From Spongilla lacustris (lineage: Eukaryota; Porifera; Demospongiae; Spongillida; Spongillidae), in contig OX442427.1 in assembly GCA_949361645.1 (NCBI GenBank), positions 6,126,757-6,190,756 of the forward strand: a DNA stretch of 64,000 nucleotides, read 5' to 3'. The position numbers and the translations under genes were made by a program. Shown here one piece after another: positions 1 through 11,800 of this stretch. The notes below the pieces were generated by a model. It was not told the origin of the DNA. It searched no databases and saw only the letters and a list, made by a program, of their open reading frames with translations. Every line of letters starts with the position of its first letter. Position 1 is the stretch's first letter.

Positions 1-14
1 CATGTAAGCTTTCA

Positions 15-260
15 TCATGTGTCTTCCATTGGTATACATTTGTGGAGCTGTAATATGGTGTAGCTCTGCTCATCACCCGTTTGTACAAATTCACAACAAT
101 AGAGGGGTGGATCTTGCGAATTGGTAAAGGCAATGCTGAAGACGCTATTCACACGTTCAGAAAATTCTGTACACTTACATGATGGCCTTTTTCTCTTTCC
201 TGTAGCCACCAAAAGGCTTCCACACTGCAGCGTTGCTGGACCATATAGTTGTGCGGACCG
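15..260 (-). CDS. possible 3'-terminal exon of an unknown gene
   Basis: An open frame of about 80 codons ends in TGA at 15-17 and has balanced, coding-like composition (Cys-rich, mixed hydrophobic residues). A plausible acceptor AG lies just upstream near 260. A neighbouring frame at 421-500 ends at a good donor (GTAAGT), but its phase does not match this exon, so I could not join them. No family recognised. It could equally be chance. Confidence 0.2.
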   Translation of the reverse strand, partial: RSAQLYGPATLQCGSLLVATGKRKRPSCKCTEFSERVNSVFSIAFTNSQDPPLYCCEFVQTGDEQSYTILQLHKCIPMEDT

Positions 261-718
261 ATTCAACTACTGTGACCGGATTGAATAACAAACTATGCCG
301 ATTATTCATAAAAAACACATTCGTGATTTGTGTGCTGAAAGAAAAAATGTGACACTTTCTAAACCATGTGTTTGCCTATTGTGATGCTTTTTCTCGATGA
401 TGCTACGTCCTGACTTACTTGGGAATTTGCCTGGCGTCCGCCTCATAGGCTTGAACTTACCCCCTTCCCTACGGCAATGGTGCAAAAGTAGGATGCGCAT
501 TTAAAGGAAACGCAACAAAGCGCTTGCGCATATGGGATTTACTTACCTACGATGAACATCAAGATCAAAGAACCATGTTTTGCACATATTCGACCTATAT
601 GAAGTATGGATACGGCTCGCTCAAAAAGTACCATTGATAATGAGGTGTGGATTATAGTTCCAAAACCATTTACGGTATTGTTCTAATTGTAACCTAGTGT
701 CCAGCCGCAAACTACTGT

Positions 719-1029
719 GGGGCCTGGTAGAAAACACTGCCAGGGTCCTAGCGCGCATGCGCTAGTTTGTCCCAGAATACCTGGGGTAACCGTAATTTCC
801 TTTTGGAAACCATTCCGTATACTCGTCTGATTTCGCGATGGCGTATTCTGTTGAGTTCCGAGAAGCGGTATCGTGTCTTAACGTGCGAAATCAGACGAGC
901 AGAATACGCCATCGCGAAATCAGACGAGTATACGGAATGGTTTCCAAAAGGAAATTACGGTTACCCCAGGTATTCTGGGACAAACTAGCGCATGCGCGCT
1001 AGGACCCTGGCAGTGTCTACCAGGCCCTG
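719..1029. mobile_element. foldback element, ~125-bp perfect arms
   Basis: Two inverted arms (about 719-852 and 898-1029) flank a spacer of about 45 bp. The inner 114 bp of the arms (736-849 and 901-1014) are perfectly complementary; the outer ends (GGCCTGGTAG / CTACCAGGCC) differ by a 3-bp indel. An ORF reads through it only because it is palindromic. A further inverted pair CCAGGCCCTGTTTT / AAAACAGGGCCTGG lies at 1019-1065. No target duplication was identified. Confidence 0.8.
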
Positions 1030-1299
1030 TTTTTCACCCCCGTAACTTTAATAAAACAGGGCCTGGGGACGAGGCTATGCAGACACACAAACCGCATTAT
1101 CACCACGTAATCTAACGCTCAATAATCACTACCCGAGTGCGCAATAACATAATGATCGATATTCACAACGATATTACCATATATATTAGACTGGCTATGA
1201 TATTACATAACCATCCAGAACAAATCTTAAAGCCATAGATATTAGGTATAGCCTTGCAACCCTACCTTCCACCAATACGCGAAGGGCGGGCCACGCCCA

Positions 1300-1600
1300 A
1301 CTAAGTCTCATGCAGTGTCATTTTTTTTCTAAATGAATGAACTGTGAGTGTAGATCCCGATCGGCGCATCGAGCATTAGCTATAGGGGCTGGATCCATAA
1401 TTTTTTGCGTATTGTTTTAGAGGGTTTTCCAGCGCAAAAAGCGTTGGCTTCTGGGGCTCCGCCCCAGACCCCCATGGGGGAGCGTACAGCGCTCCCCCAT
1501 ACCCCCTAGCTGGGCGGAAGGGGTACCCTCACCGGGACGGTTCCGCATACGGATCAGCCCCCCCTAACTGTCCATGCTCATTGCTGGATCCGCTACCGGT
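1300..1600 (+). repeat. dispersed repeat, partial copy of the 3' end of the 58.9-61.6 kb element
   Basis: The stretch from AAATGAATGAACTGTGAG through GATCGGCGCATCGAGCATTA, GGGGCTGGATCC, the AGCGCTCCCCCATACCCCCT block and the CTAGCTGGGCGG block matches 61276-61575 with small indels. Here the element lacks its left end and the clear CAGTGGCGTAGC terminus. It contains GC-rich hairpins (GGGGCTCCGCCCC). Confidence 0.75.
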
Positions 1601-1606
1601 GTCACG

Positions 1607-1760
1607 TAGAATTAGGGACCCATAGAATTAGGGACCCCCGTCCCCAAATCTCCGGAGAATTGGGGATCCCCGGCCCCAAATCTACGTAGATTTAGGGACC
1701 CCCGTCCCTAAATCTACAGAGATTTGGGGACCCCTCTGTAGAATTAGGGACCCCATCTAA
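1607..1760. repeat. palindromic tandem repeat, TAGAATTAGGGACCCC unit
   Basis: Six or so degenerate units of TAGAATTAGGGACCCC alternate with the inverse form GGGGTCCCTAAATCTA, so adjacent units can pair with each other. It directly follows the repeat at 1300-1600. Confidence 0.7.
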
Positions 1761-2690
1761 TATATAACGGTATCTGTTTTGATATAGCCAGCACAAGTCG
1801 TGCGGACGGTCATCAGAGTTTGTATTATAATTTATAATCATAAAGCAGAAAATAAAATAACAACAACAGAAGCACAAACATATAGGCGTTATTCTGAAAT
1901 TGAACCCTGGCTCCAGGCGCAGCAGCAGCAGCTAGGTCGATCGAATGGCATCGTATATTGCAATGACTGTGCACCTCGATCTATATGCATATTATATACG
2001 TAAGAGCGCTAGCGTATCCAAGCAATATAGTTAAGCTATAATCATGCTCCCACTTGACGGACAGGAAAGAGGCATTTACTCATCCCTCTAGATCTAGATG
2101 TTAAAAGGACAAGTGGGGTGAAGGAAGCATGCTCTATTTCGTTGGTCGTCATCTGTTTCGATTGTTGTTGATGAAATAATTCTATTATGGTTAAAACAAT
2201 ATAAACTTTTGCATATCTTATTTACAAAGCCGGTCAAGGACTTGAGGAAAGAGTAATACGAAGATGAAGGAAATGATATGCCGGGTTTGTCATTTTAATC
2301 AATGGAAATTAGTCTTGGGTTGATTGACTACATGTGCATGTAATTCAACGAAAGTAATATACATGTATGCAAGGCCAATGAAACTGAACCTTGCATGGTG
2401 TAATTTTTTGTTTCTGCCGGCTGAAACTGTATTTCATATTTGGTAGCATTACTTGAGGCTCGCCAAGCAACAGTACAAAGGGAGACACGAAGGACTGCTC
2501 ATCAAGACGTGATGAACCTTACCTCATTTTCCAGAGTTCTGAACCATGGCGCATGCAGTTTACTGTGCTCGGCCGGCGTCTCTCATCAATACAAAAAAAT
2601 TGTACTTGTACACTATATAGGGCTTTTTAATACTGCAAGTGCATGTTATTAATTATGTACTCGTTACCCATCGTAATATAATTATGTACA
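1761..2690. other. intergenic, no supported gene
   Basis: Only short open frames occur here, with no splice-consistent coding signal. I see nothing else to annotate. Confidence 0.5.
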
Positions 2691-2705
2691 TACTACAGAT
2701 CTATA

Positions 2706-2860
2706 TGCTTTACGCACGAGCAATCCCAGGATTGTTCTGATTTATGCTTTGCGCACGGGCAATCCCAGGATTGTTCTGATTTATGCTTTGCGCACGAGCA
2801 ATCCCAGGATTGTCCTGATTTATTCTTTGCGCACAAGCAATCCCAGGATTGCGCAGCCAG
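2706..2860. repeat. tandem repeat, ~44-bp unit, about 4 copies
   Basis: Four units share TTTGCGCACGAGCAATCCCAG and GATTGTTCTGATTTATGC with few changes. The inner CAATCCCAGGATTG is a perfect palindrome. The open frames on both strands here are by-products of a repeat without stops. Confidence 0.8.
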
Positions 2861-2959
2861 TCCATGCATATGGTTTATACCACAAACCATATCATGGATC
2901 CAGGGTTGCGCAAATCCATGCTTTGCGCGTAACTTATATGCATGTAGGTGAATAATGTT

Positions 2960-4850
2960 ACATAATCACAGTGTTTTTAATTTTCGCCACATGCACTAAC
3001 AACAAATGAATAGTTTATAACCCAATACGTGAAAGCGATATATTTTCCCCCTGTATGGTGTTTTATATCTACCGCGCGCACCCAGGACCATCAATGGGGC
3101 CCGGAAGGACTGTATAGCCCTGGGGCCCGTGCCAGCTCTCGACGGCCCTGCCCCCAAGCACCTTAGTAGGGCTTCAGTTACAACGAATTATGACTATATA
3201 TATATATATATACATGTATTAGGTATGCATGTTGGATGGTATCTCCTGCATGCTTATTCAGTGGGATGCATATAGTTGAACCTATCATAGTAAAGATAAA
3301 ATAACCAATTGAAGAAAGTCAGTTCGGAATGAATTTAAAGCTGCCATCTCACTAAATTCAAGTTAAATAACAAAAGGCCGGAATATAATGGCAGTGTAGG
3401 TAGGCTATGCACGTCCATGCAGGAAGAAGCATCAGTAATGCAAAGGTTCCATTAATTGTGCTTAAAGTACTAGTAGTAAGTTCCATTAAAAATCACCACG
3501 ACACTGACATAAGCAGCTCCAACCTTTATGTTATATGATTGTTTAACAGTCGTAGTAACAGCCATGCAGAATAATTCAACGCTTTTCACGAATTGTTTTG
3601 CGGCTTGAGTTAATATTTTTAATTAAGGTCTATTTGTTGATAGCCTAAGAGTATAGGCGTTGCACTCTCCCGATGCATGTGTCTTTTCAGTTAAGGTGAT
3701 GACCATTGAAGCTCCTAATTTTAAAGTTTCTGTTCCAAAAACTAGGTCCTAAACGGCGTTTTAATGCTCTGCTTGCATTGGTTGGCCACTCCTCCAGCTT
3801 CTGCGTCTGCAATAGCTGCATGAGTAGGACGGGGCATATGTGTCAAGGTAGGTGGCATCCCAGACAAGGAGCTTACCACACTGCCATGCAGGGTACCATG
3901 GTAATCCCATTAGGTTTTTTTTCTCGACAGAACGGAACTTGAGGGTTTCCATAGTACCTAGTAGTTAAACTCCCTACACGATGTTTGGAGCTACTGGCTG
4001 CGAGTGCAAGCCTTGTAACCACTTACGCCGAGGACCTGCATTTGTGTTGAGAGGGTAAGACTGTTACCGTATACCGGAAAAGGGACACTTTTTTCCCCTG
4101 AATTTAAAAACAATATAGACATGCTCAACTGGATCGGATAGGTAGCGCTTGAACAAATTCTGGCAATAAACTATCGTGTTAGCGTAGAAACAAGCAATAA
4201 AACTCTTTTGGATCTTGACTCAGGAGCCAAGCGCCTAATTTTGGCCATACGATGATGACGTATTGCGGGTCTGAGTTAAAATATATATGTCACTACGATA
4301 AGTTACTATAAAAATGCACCACGTGAGACAAGTACACCACACTATTTACTTATAGTTCCCGTCCGGTTATTTGATAATCCCGTACCCAGACATAAATCAA
4401 CTACACTGATCTATGTAAGTCCTCGAACGAGGTAAATAACTGTAAGTGAGTTTTGTACAAGAACTGAGCTAATTGCCAAAATAGAAAAGTGTCCTCCGCT
4501 ACGCTTCGTAAACGAAAAACATAAAACCGCGTCACTTTGACCCACATACAGGGAAATGTCCATGATATATACATGTATATAAGGCAGACAACAACCACAA
4601 ATGTGTAGGCGATAGTTGAACTGTAAAAATATGCTTTTCCAGACAAGTACAATTGGGGCGTTCCGACTAATTTTTAGAAAGTTGAGTTTGACCAAAAAAC
4701 ATTCGAACTTCACGGACGCAGTGTTAATGTAAAATATAATAGGAATTGATGAATGATGTTTAAATTTCAACCTAAATGATTTGATTCTGTACACATTGAA
4801 ACAAGTTGTCAACGCTTCCAGAGTTTCCCGACTAACTATTACATTCTCTT
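2960..4850. other. intergenic, no supported gene
   Basis: A short (TA)n tract at about 3192-3212 is the only clear structure. A 155-codon frame at 4411-4878 (minus) lies downstream of the secreted-protein gene and has no splice support; it may be 3' UTR or chance. Confidence 0.4.
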
Positions 4851-4856
4851 GGCAGA

Positions 4857-5585
4857 CTACATTTGATTGTATATCCATTGATTTATGGAAATGTTGCTAG
4901 TCACACCTAGGGTTTGAAGGTAAGTTAACAGGTCTCTGAACACGTGTTTGAGGGCATAGTAAAGTTCCAGCTTGAGTTGGAGGTACTGCAACTGCATCGG
5001 AGAGCAATTAAAAGAAAGGCCCAATTCTGCGGTCATCTGCAAGTAAATATACATGTATATCATGAATTCACTCTACTAGTTAGTACAATATTAAACACAC
5101 TTACAAAGGAGCATAAATTCTTGATTAAAGGTTTCATAAATAGTTGCGTCACCAAGATATCCGTATTATTCACGACGTTATTATTGTTCACCAAATCATC
5201 GAGCTGTGCTAATGCACCACTCAGCCGCGTGAGGTTTAGAAGAGTTTTCCAAAATTGATGTCGGATCTGTGAAGTCATTCCAGGCGGATAGGGGAGTAGT
5301 GCCGATGAATCTGACTGCTCAACATTGAATTGTAGTGAGTAAGGATCAAGGAGGCATTGCATTTAATTTGCGTATATATAGCGATTATAGCCGTGCAAAT
5401 TGGCCGCTTACCATCACCTCCAGCACAGAATTAACACCCGCAGCCAAAGTTCCAACCAGCTGGTTATAGGCATTATCACGTGAGGCTGCTCTGTTTGAAC
5501 GGTCGAGCGGCACTCCTAGTACTATTCGCAGCTGAATGAAGGTGACTAAGGCAAGAGCAACTCTTCTACGTACGCGTGTTTCCAT
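4857..5585 (-). CDS. small predicted secreted helical protein, 3 exons
   Basis: I join three minus-strand exons: 5412-5585, 5105-5314 and 4857-5036 (187 aa plus stop). Donors ATG|GTAAGC and TTT|GTAAGT and acceptors GAGCAG| and TTGCAG| all fall in phase 0. The ATG at 5583-5585 was chosen because it opens a signal-peptide-like start: a basic METRVRRR, then VALALVTFIQLRIVLG, with likely cleavage near VLG|VP. The mature chain has Leu/Gln-rich segments that look amphipathic-helical, about 4 of them, and few cysteines. No family recognised. The size, signal peptide, helical look and phase-0 introns resemble helical-bundle cytokines, but that is only analogy. Function is unknown and exon number is not proven. 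Confidence 0.5.
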
Positions 5586-6114
5586 TTTTCGTAGTTTTGC
5601 CGTGTCTGTATTTTGGACTCGCTTATATATAATAAATGCAACCATATAAATTAATGTTTGGGCCCGTTTATATGTTTTCGGACGACAAGCCGTTGCTAGG
5701 CAAAACCATGCACCTCTCATCGCAAGCGGCGTTTACAATATGCAATTTAATTTAAATCGAAACAATAATATAGCGCCAATTGAAAAATTCGTTCATGCCT
5801 TGCTATAAAACTGAATTACATGTACGCAACTGGAAAAAAATGGTGGAGTTTTGAGCACTGAGGGAATTTGTATCTTGTATCCAGTAGGCCGGTGTGCCAA
5901 ATTCCACATCCACGTTATAGTATTCAAGCCATGCTTGATTTTATTTAATGGGATATAAACTTGCTCACATGCCTGCCTCGGTATGTAAAAACCTATAGCT
6001 ACATGCCGATAGGGATGGGAATAAACATGTCCCCAATGCGCACTCAGTGTCACGGCACAAAATATCCTATACTTAATAAAAAATGTTACAACGGTATAGA
6101 TCTATAATATGCCA

Positions 6115-6250
6115 GCCAAATGCTTTTGGTCCGGGTCCAAATGTACATGCATGGCGTGCATGCAGCCATATTTCGCCACATGCTTTAGGTTTGGGACCAA
6201 TTGTACGCATCAAGTTTGGTCCGGGTCCAAAGCAGCCATATCTGGTCCCA
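6115..6250. repeat. degenerate TTTGGTCCGGGTCCAAA palindrome repeats
   Basis: TTTGGTCCGGGTCCAAA occurs at about 6126-6142 and 6214-6230, with a degenerate TTTGGGACCAATT between them. The core GGTCCGGGTCC resembles the subterminal repeats of the transposon at 19.55-24.17 kb. No coding role. Confidence 0.5.
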
Positions 6251-6596
6251 CTGCACGGTTGCCGTAATCGGTCCCACCATGCCGTATCATGCCCACCCCA
6301 TGCAGGACAAAATATTTCGGTATACCAAATGTTGCTTGCTAGCCATAATAAATTGGAATGTATATAATAATAATAATTATAATTCACACTAAAAACACTG
6401 ATTCACAATTCAAGGAAAGAAAACCAGCTACAGTTCTAATCAGTGTTTACATCCTATAAAAGCGCTAGCTCACTTTGTACGTGGTTGTTGGAAATTAACA
6501 GAAAAACGGATGCTGAAATGATAAGAATAAGTGCATCAATTGAGTTAAAAGCACTCACTGACAGGCCAAAAAGAAAGTGAGAGTACTAAGAGGGGC

Positions 6597-6760
<164 letters not shown>

Positions 6761-8000
6761 CATTTGTGCATAGGCGTGCATACGTCACTGAGCAAAAGAA
6801 GCAGCAAGAAATTGTCTCCTAATTATAAAAAGTGTAGTATATATCTGGATGAAAATAGAGAAGTTGCAACTGCCCACAATGCAATGACATATACCTAGCT
6901 TGTATTTTTAGAATTATAGGGCAGATTGGTTTAGGGGTACGCCCTATTGCATGCTGGATGTGCATCAGTGGGAACCCCGACAGAGCCGTGTTGGACAACA
7001 TTGTCCCGCACAATGCGAACTACATAATGTAATTAGGTACGTCATTATTCAATCAATATGTTTCAGACTTTCAGTTAAATTACACCTGTAGGAACTCACC
7101 TGTAGGAACTTTGGAGTATTGGAAAGATTACTGATTGAGTTTGAAGAGAGGTTCGAATGTGGTGAGACATTTAGCAACTGGCATTGTATAGACCTTATTC
7201 AACTGTAATATGTCACACACTCGTCCAATATTGTTTGTTTCAATTACCTCACGCGACACGTCCAATATTGGTTCAATTACACAGCCAGACTGGTATTGAA
7301 CGTCAATCCACTACTCTAGGTACGGATGTGGTATACAGTCGAAGTCGAGACTGCTTAAATTAACAGACTGGTGATATCATGATTAAAAGGATCAATCCGT
7401 ATCAGTCATGGTATCATCAGTCACGCATCAGAAATTTCTGTTTAGTTGTGTTTTCCGCGACACATCTAAAGCATAACTACATGTATCTATGTGCGATCAG
7501 CTCGGAGTAGCAAATCAGCGAGCCTAGCCGTAGGTGCATATGTGTATATTATTGGCCAAATTACGCGTCACTACCGTAAAACATTTTCGTACATCACGTG
7601 ACACAAAGGCAGGTGACTACTATATGAGCGATCACTTTTCAAGGCCAAAAAGTAAACTTTCATACAGGGTTGATTCCGTTTTTTTCTATCGATTTGGTGA
7701 TCCGCGTGGTACGAGGTTATAGTTTGCCGTCACTGTATTGACAACAATCTGGCCCTCCGTGAAAAGGGGAAAAAGGAACACCAGCGATTTTGTCATTTAT
7801 AACATAATCAAGGCAAGGTAACTTAATGACTTACCTTAAGGACTTATTCTGTGAGTCATTCTGTGTAAAGGCAGAACAAGAAACGGTAGCGCCAAGCAGA
7901 ATACACGTGTAGTGGTGTCTGGTGGGTGTATTGAGATATAAAACATGTTAACACGGTGTAGGGTTGTTGAGATTCTGCGCCTCAATTGTGGAGTTATAAT

Positions 8001-8195
8001 TTACACAGCCCTTGTGATATGCCTCGAAGAAAACACTTTGTGGGCCGGCCAAACGTCTCTTGAAGTACTGTGTGGGTCTGTGGTTACTCCTAGCACACCA
8101 AGCTTCTCTTTATAGCGTAACCTTCCCACCGTATCAAGCTGCTTAAACGAATCCGACAGTTCAACTATATTCATATGGAAGAAATGCCCGGTCAC
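8001..8195 (-). pseudogene. short conserved coding fragment, 3' flank of kinase copy A
   Basis: The frame LDTVGRLRYKEKLG...THPHS-like...HITRAV-stop is also present in copy B (about 26753-26898) with few changes. A longer upstream part open in copy B at 26311-26697 is broken here by deletions. It is the remnant of a gene or element duplicated with the segment. No family is named with confidence. Confidence 0.35.
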
Positions 8196-8824
8196 AAATG
8201 TTGCGGTTTGTACTTTCGTGTATACTCCCGTATAACTTCAATGACTTTTTAACAATTTGATTATTAATAGCTAACTACAAGTTGCTCTTCTTAGGTCGGG
8301 ATCAATAATATTGCTTCAAAACCGTAAGATCTTGATTTAGAAGGATATAAAACAACCCATTTATGTTGAAATATTTCTTTCCTTTGGACAAAACAGCACT
8401 TTCCATAGAGAAGTACGCAAAATGCCCTTTTTCATGCCTAATTTATGTATTCAATCACTCATAATTCTTAGCTGAAATTAGATAGTGATTAGGTCGGCCT
8501 TGGGAATTAGAGGCAATGTACTTCTTTGTTTTTTAGCGTAGTAATAATAATTTTAGACCCCGCTACATTCTTTCCTCACATTATTTAAAAAAGTATTTGG
8601 GTGCCAATATTTATCGCCGTATATTTTTTCGGATACGCGTTGTTTATTGTTATTATTATGTTAATCGTTTATTAATTGACTAACATTATCTACAGGTGTG
8701 ATGGAGTGTGCTATTACAGTGTTGCGTATGTGCATGATGTACACGTAATGTCAGTACATACAGATGTATGTGACACTTTCCGATTCCAGTTGAAGTGCAT
8801 GTGCTTCCAGTGCTTGTGTCGGCC

Positions 8825-11800
8825 TTACTTTTCTGCATATGTTGGTGCCTCCTGTGCAGATGGGCTCCATGCCGACCACAGGAGCATATGTGATGACTGC
8901 TTGTTCAGCCTTGAACTAAACATCTCGTCATTACCTGTACCTGAGCTGGGCTGTGTCGGGAGTTGAAGAGTAGGTGGGCGATTAGGAGACTTGCTTGAGA
9001 CTCCGAAGTACTGCCCAAAGCTTATGATTATATTTCTGTTGGTGATGTTGGCAGGTAATGTGAAGGAGTAAGCTGCTGTCCTCTGGCTTTGGATGCTTTG
9101 AGTAGTGTCCATGGCTTTTTGTCTTTTGATGGGGGCTCCCCTGTTGATCATGGAGAATTGCTTTGAAATAATAGATATGTTTTGGGCAGACTTCACCCCA
9201 AGTAGGCAGCGGCTCAGTTTCAGGCAAGCATGAAGGGTGGACAGCACTGTGAATGCAGAAGACAGGACCAGGATAATACCTCCTGCAGTTCCAGCATAGA
9301 GCACACCTCCAAGGGAGAGCAGAGAGACTATTGTACTGTGTCGTTCTGTGGTTAGTTCAATAAATGATTGAGAGGTGGGGAAAGTAAACATGAAAGAGAA
9401 TAAAGTTTAAGAGGATACAATATGTACTTACTTTCTTGTTCTGTCAGGTCTTTGCATATTGTGTGGCAATCAATTTCCAACACTTTGTTTCTGTCTAATA
9501 TTTTCCATTTCTCTAAATAATTGCCATCACTTATAGCCACATAGTCTTCCTCTCCTGCTTCATTCAGTGGTTCTATCACCCTTAGCCTAAACCCACCTCG
9601 TGTGCTTTGGTCAGGAACCGATTCCACACTCCTGTCATTCAAATTGAACATGACGATTTGAGAACCCCTCTGTGTTGCAGTCCAAATTTCATCCCTATCG
9701 ATTTCACCACATACATGTACCAGTGCCAATGTGCTCTGGCAGCTAAGCAAGACACTGTACAGCATTGTGAGGGCTGCATCACCTTCCTGGTGTTCTGCCA
9801 CACGAAGGATAGCAGAGAAGACCCTCAAATTTCTGTCCTCAAGGGTTACTACACATGCATGTGATGGGCAGTAGTGTATTACATGTACATTGTCCTTTGT
9901 GTTCCAATGAGTCAGTTTCTGTTTGGTGTTGGCTTCAAATATGTGGATACCGTCACCCAGTGTTGCCACCCACACATTTTCATCTGCGATGCACAAACTT
10001 GACACATAGCCTTTCAAGGATGCAATATTCACCTGTGAGGATACAGCATTAGTAGTAGGGGTGTTAGGTGTGGTATTAGATGTACTAAGGTATGTTGGAC
10101 TTGTTGCTGGTGCTAGTGTTAGGTGTGACAATAGCTTAAGGTATGCTGGTTAGGTGTGCTGCTATGATACGAATTGTAATGAGGGTTAGTGTTATACGGA
10201 CAATGCTAGACTAGTGGAATCGTATTGACTAAGTGATAGTTCACCTCAATGATGCATCCGGCCGGTAGGTACTGCAAGATGTTCAAATCTCCCCCATCTG
10301 TGCCATGCCATACCTCCAAGTAGCTCTTGTTCTGTGGTGGCTGGGGGAGTAGAAGAGGTGGAGGAAGAGGAGATGATGCAACCCCATCATTTGGGAGAGC
10401 TGTGCAGGAGTCTGCCGACTTTCGGTCAACCAGTCTGATGCAGGCCGCAGTCACCTCCTCCCCATCTTCAGTTATCGGAATTGAGGATATCAGCTGAGTG
10501 AGGGTGTCATCATGAAGAAGATCAACAATCTCTTTGAATGTAGGTCTGTGTTGGGGGAACTCACTCCAACACCAGCACATCAGCTCCAGCATCCAGAGGG
10601 AGGAGGGGTGGTGCTAGGGAGGAGGAGGGGGAAGAGGAGATAGAGGTTGAGGTATATGAGGATAAGTTACTGATTTGTTGTCATGCATTTATTCATAACC
10701 GAAAAAAGGTAACTGGATAGTGAATACACAAGATTGCTTTTATAACTTTTGGTTGTGTACCCAAAATATATGTATCATACATGATGTACAAGAGTGATGA
10801 TAAAGAATGCTGTAACAGCATATTCAACATTATAGGGGCATTGCTAACTTGTGGTGAAAATTCAGGTCGTTTCCCCTCCTCCAGTAAGGAAGCAACAGTC
10901 CTCATCTCCTTCTCAAAGGGGTTTGTGAAGGTGAACAGGAAATACAGGAACATGCCGAACGAATAGACATCAAGCTTTGAGTTGTGGCTCAGCTTCCCAC
11001 CTTGAAGGAGGACCTCAGGTGGGAGGTAGGAGGGTGTGCCCTGCATCCCCCTCACCCCCTGCGCTGTGTCCATTTGGCAGACGCCATAGTCAGCAAGCTT
11101 GACGTGGATGACACTGTCGCTGTCCCACTGCATTTCAGGTTTGGGAAACTGCCACAACAGGACATTTCCTGGCTTGAGGTCTTGGTAGATGATTGAATGG
11201 GAATGGAGATGGTGCAATGCTCCGGCAATCTGTTCATGAGGTAACAATGAAACAGCAATAAGTGCTATATAAATATAACACAACAAGGCAATTGATGGCA
11301 TTTGTGAGATTATACAAAACACTTGCCTGAGTCATGATGGCTTTAAGAGTCCTCCTGTTGAACCTCACACTGGCACTTTTGAATCTTTCGACGCATGTTT
11401 TCAGGTCCCCCAGGGGGGCCAATTCCAATAAGAGCCTCATTGGTGTGAGTGTGATGCCTATCAGCTGCAGAACGTTCTCATGGTTAAGTCTGATCATTGT
11501 TCTGGCCTCTTGACTGGTATTCTGGTACTTTTCCCAGGCAATCAGTTCAGCAAGATGTTCAGGGCTTTCATAAGTCACATTCTGAGGGCTAATCTCTTTA
11601 ATGGCTATTTCAGTTCTTCTGTCCTGCAGACATTAATACCTACCATCATCGCCACCACTGATCACAGCAATCATGGCTTACATTAATAATGGCACCAGAA
11701 TAGACTGTTCCAAAACCTCCATCTCCTATTCTCTGCTTAACTACTACACATTCAGGACTCACAACCAGTGATGGGAAACAGTCACAGAACATCTGAAATA

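Noticed and set aside
767..988. 73-codon plus-strand ORF
   Set aside because: Spans both arms of the foldback element; the sequence is palindromic, not coding.
2690..2960. CRISPR-like direct repeats
   Set aside because: Units are adjacent with no unique spacers, and the window is eukaryotic.
4411..4878. 155-codon minus-strand ORF
   Set aside because: AT-rich chance-like composition, downstream of the secreted-protein gene's stop, no partner exons.
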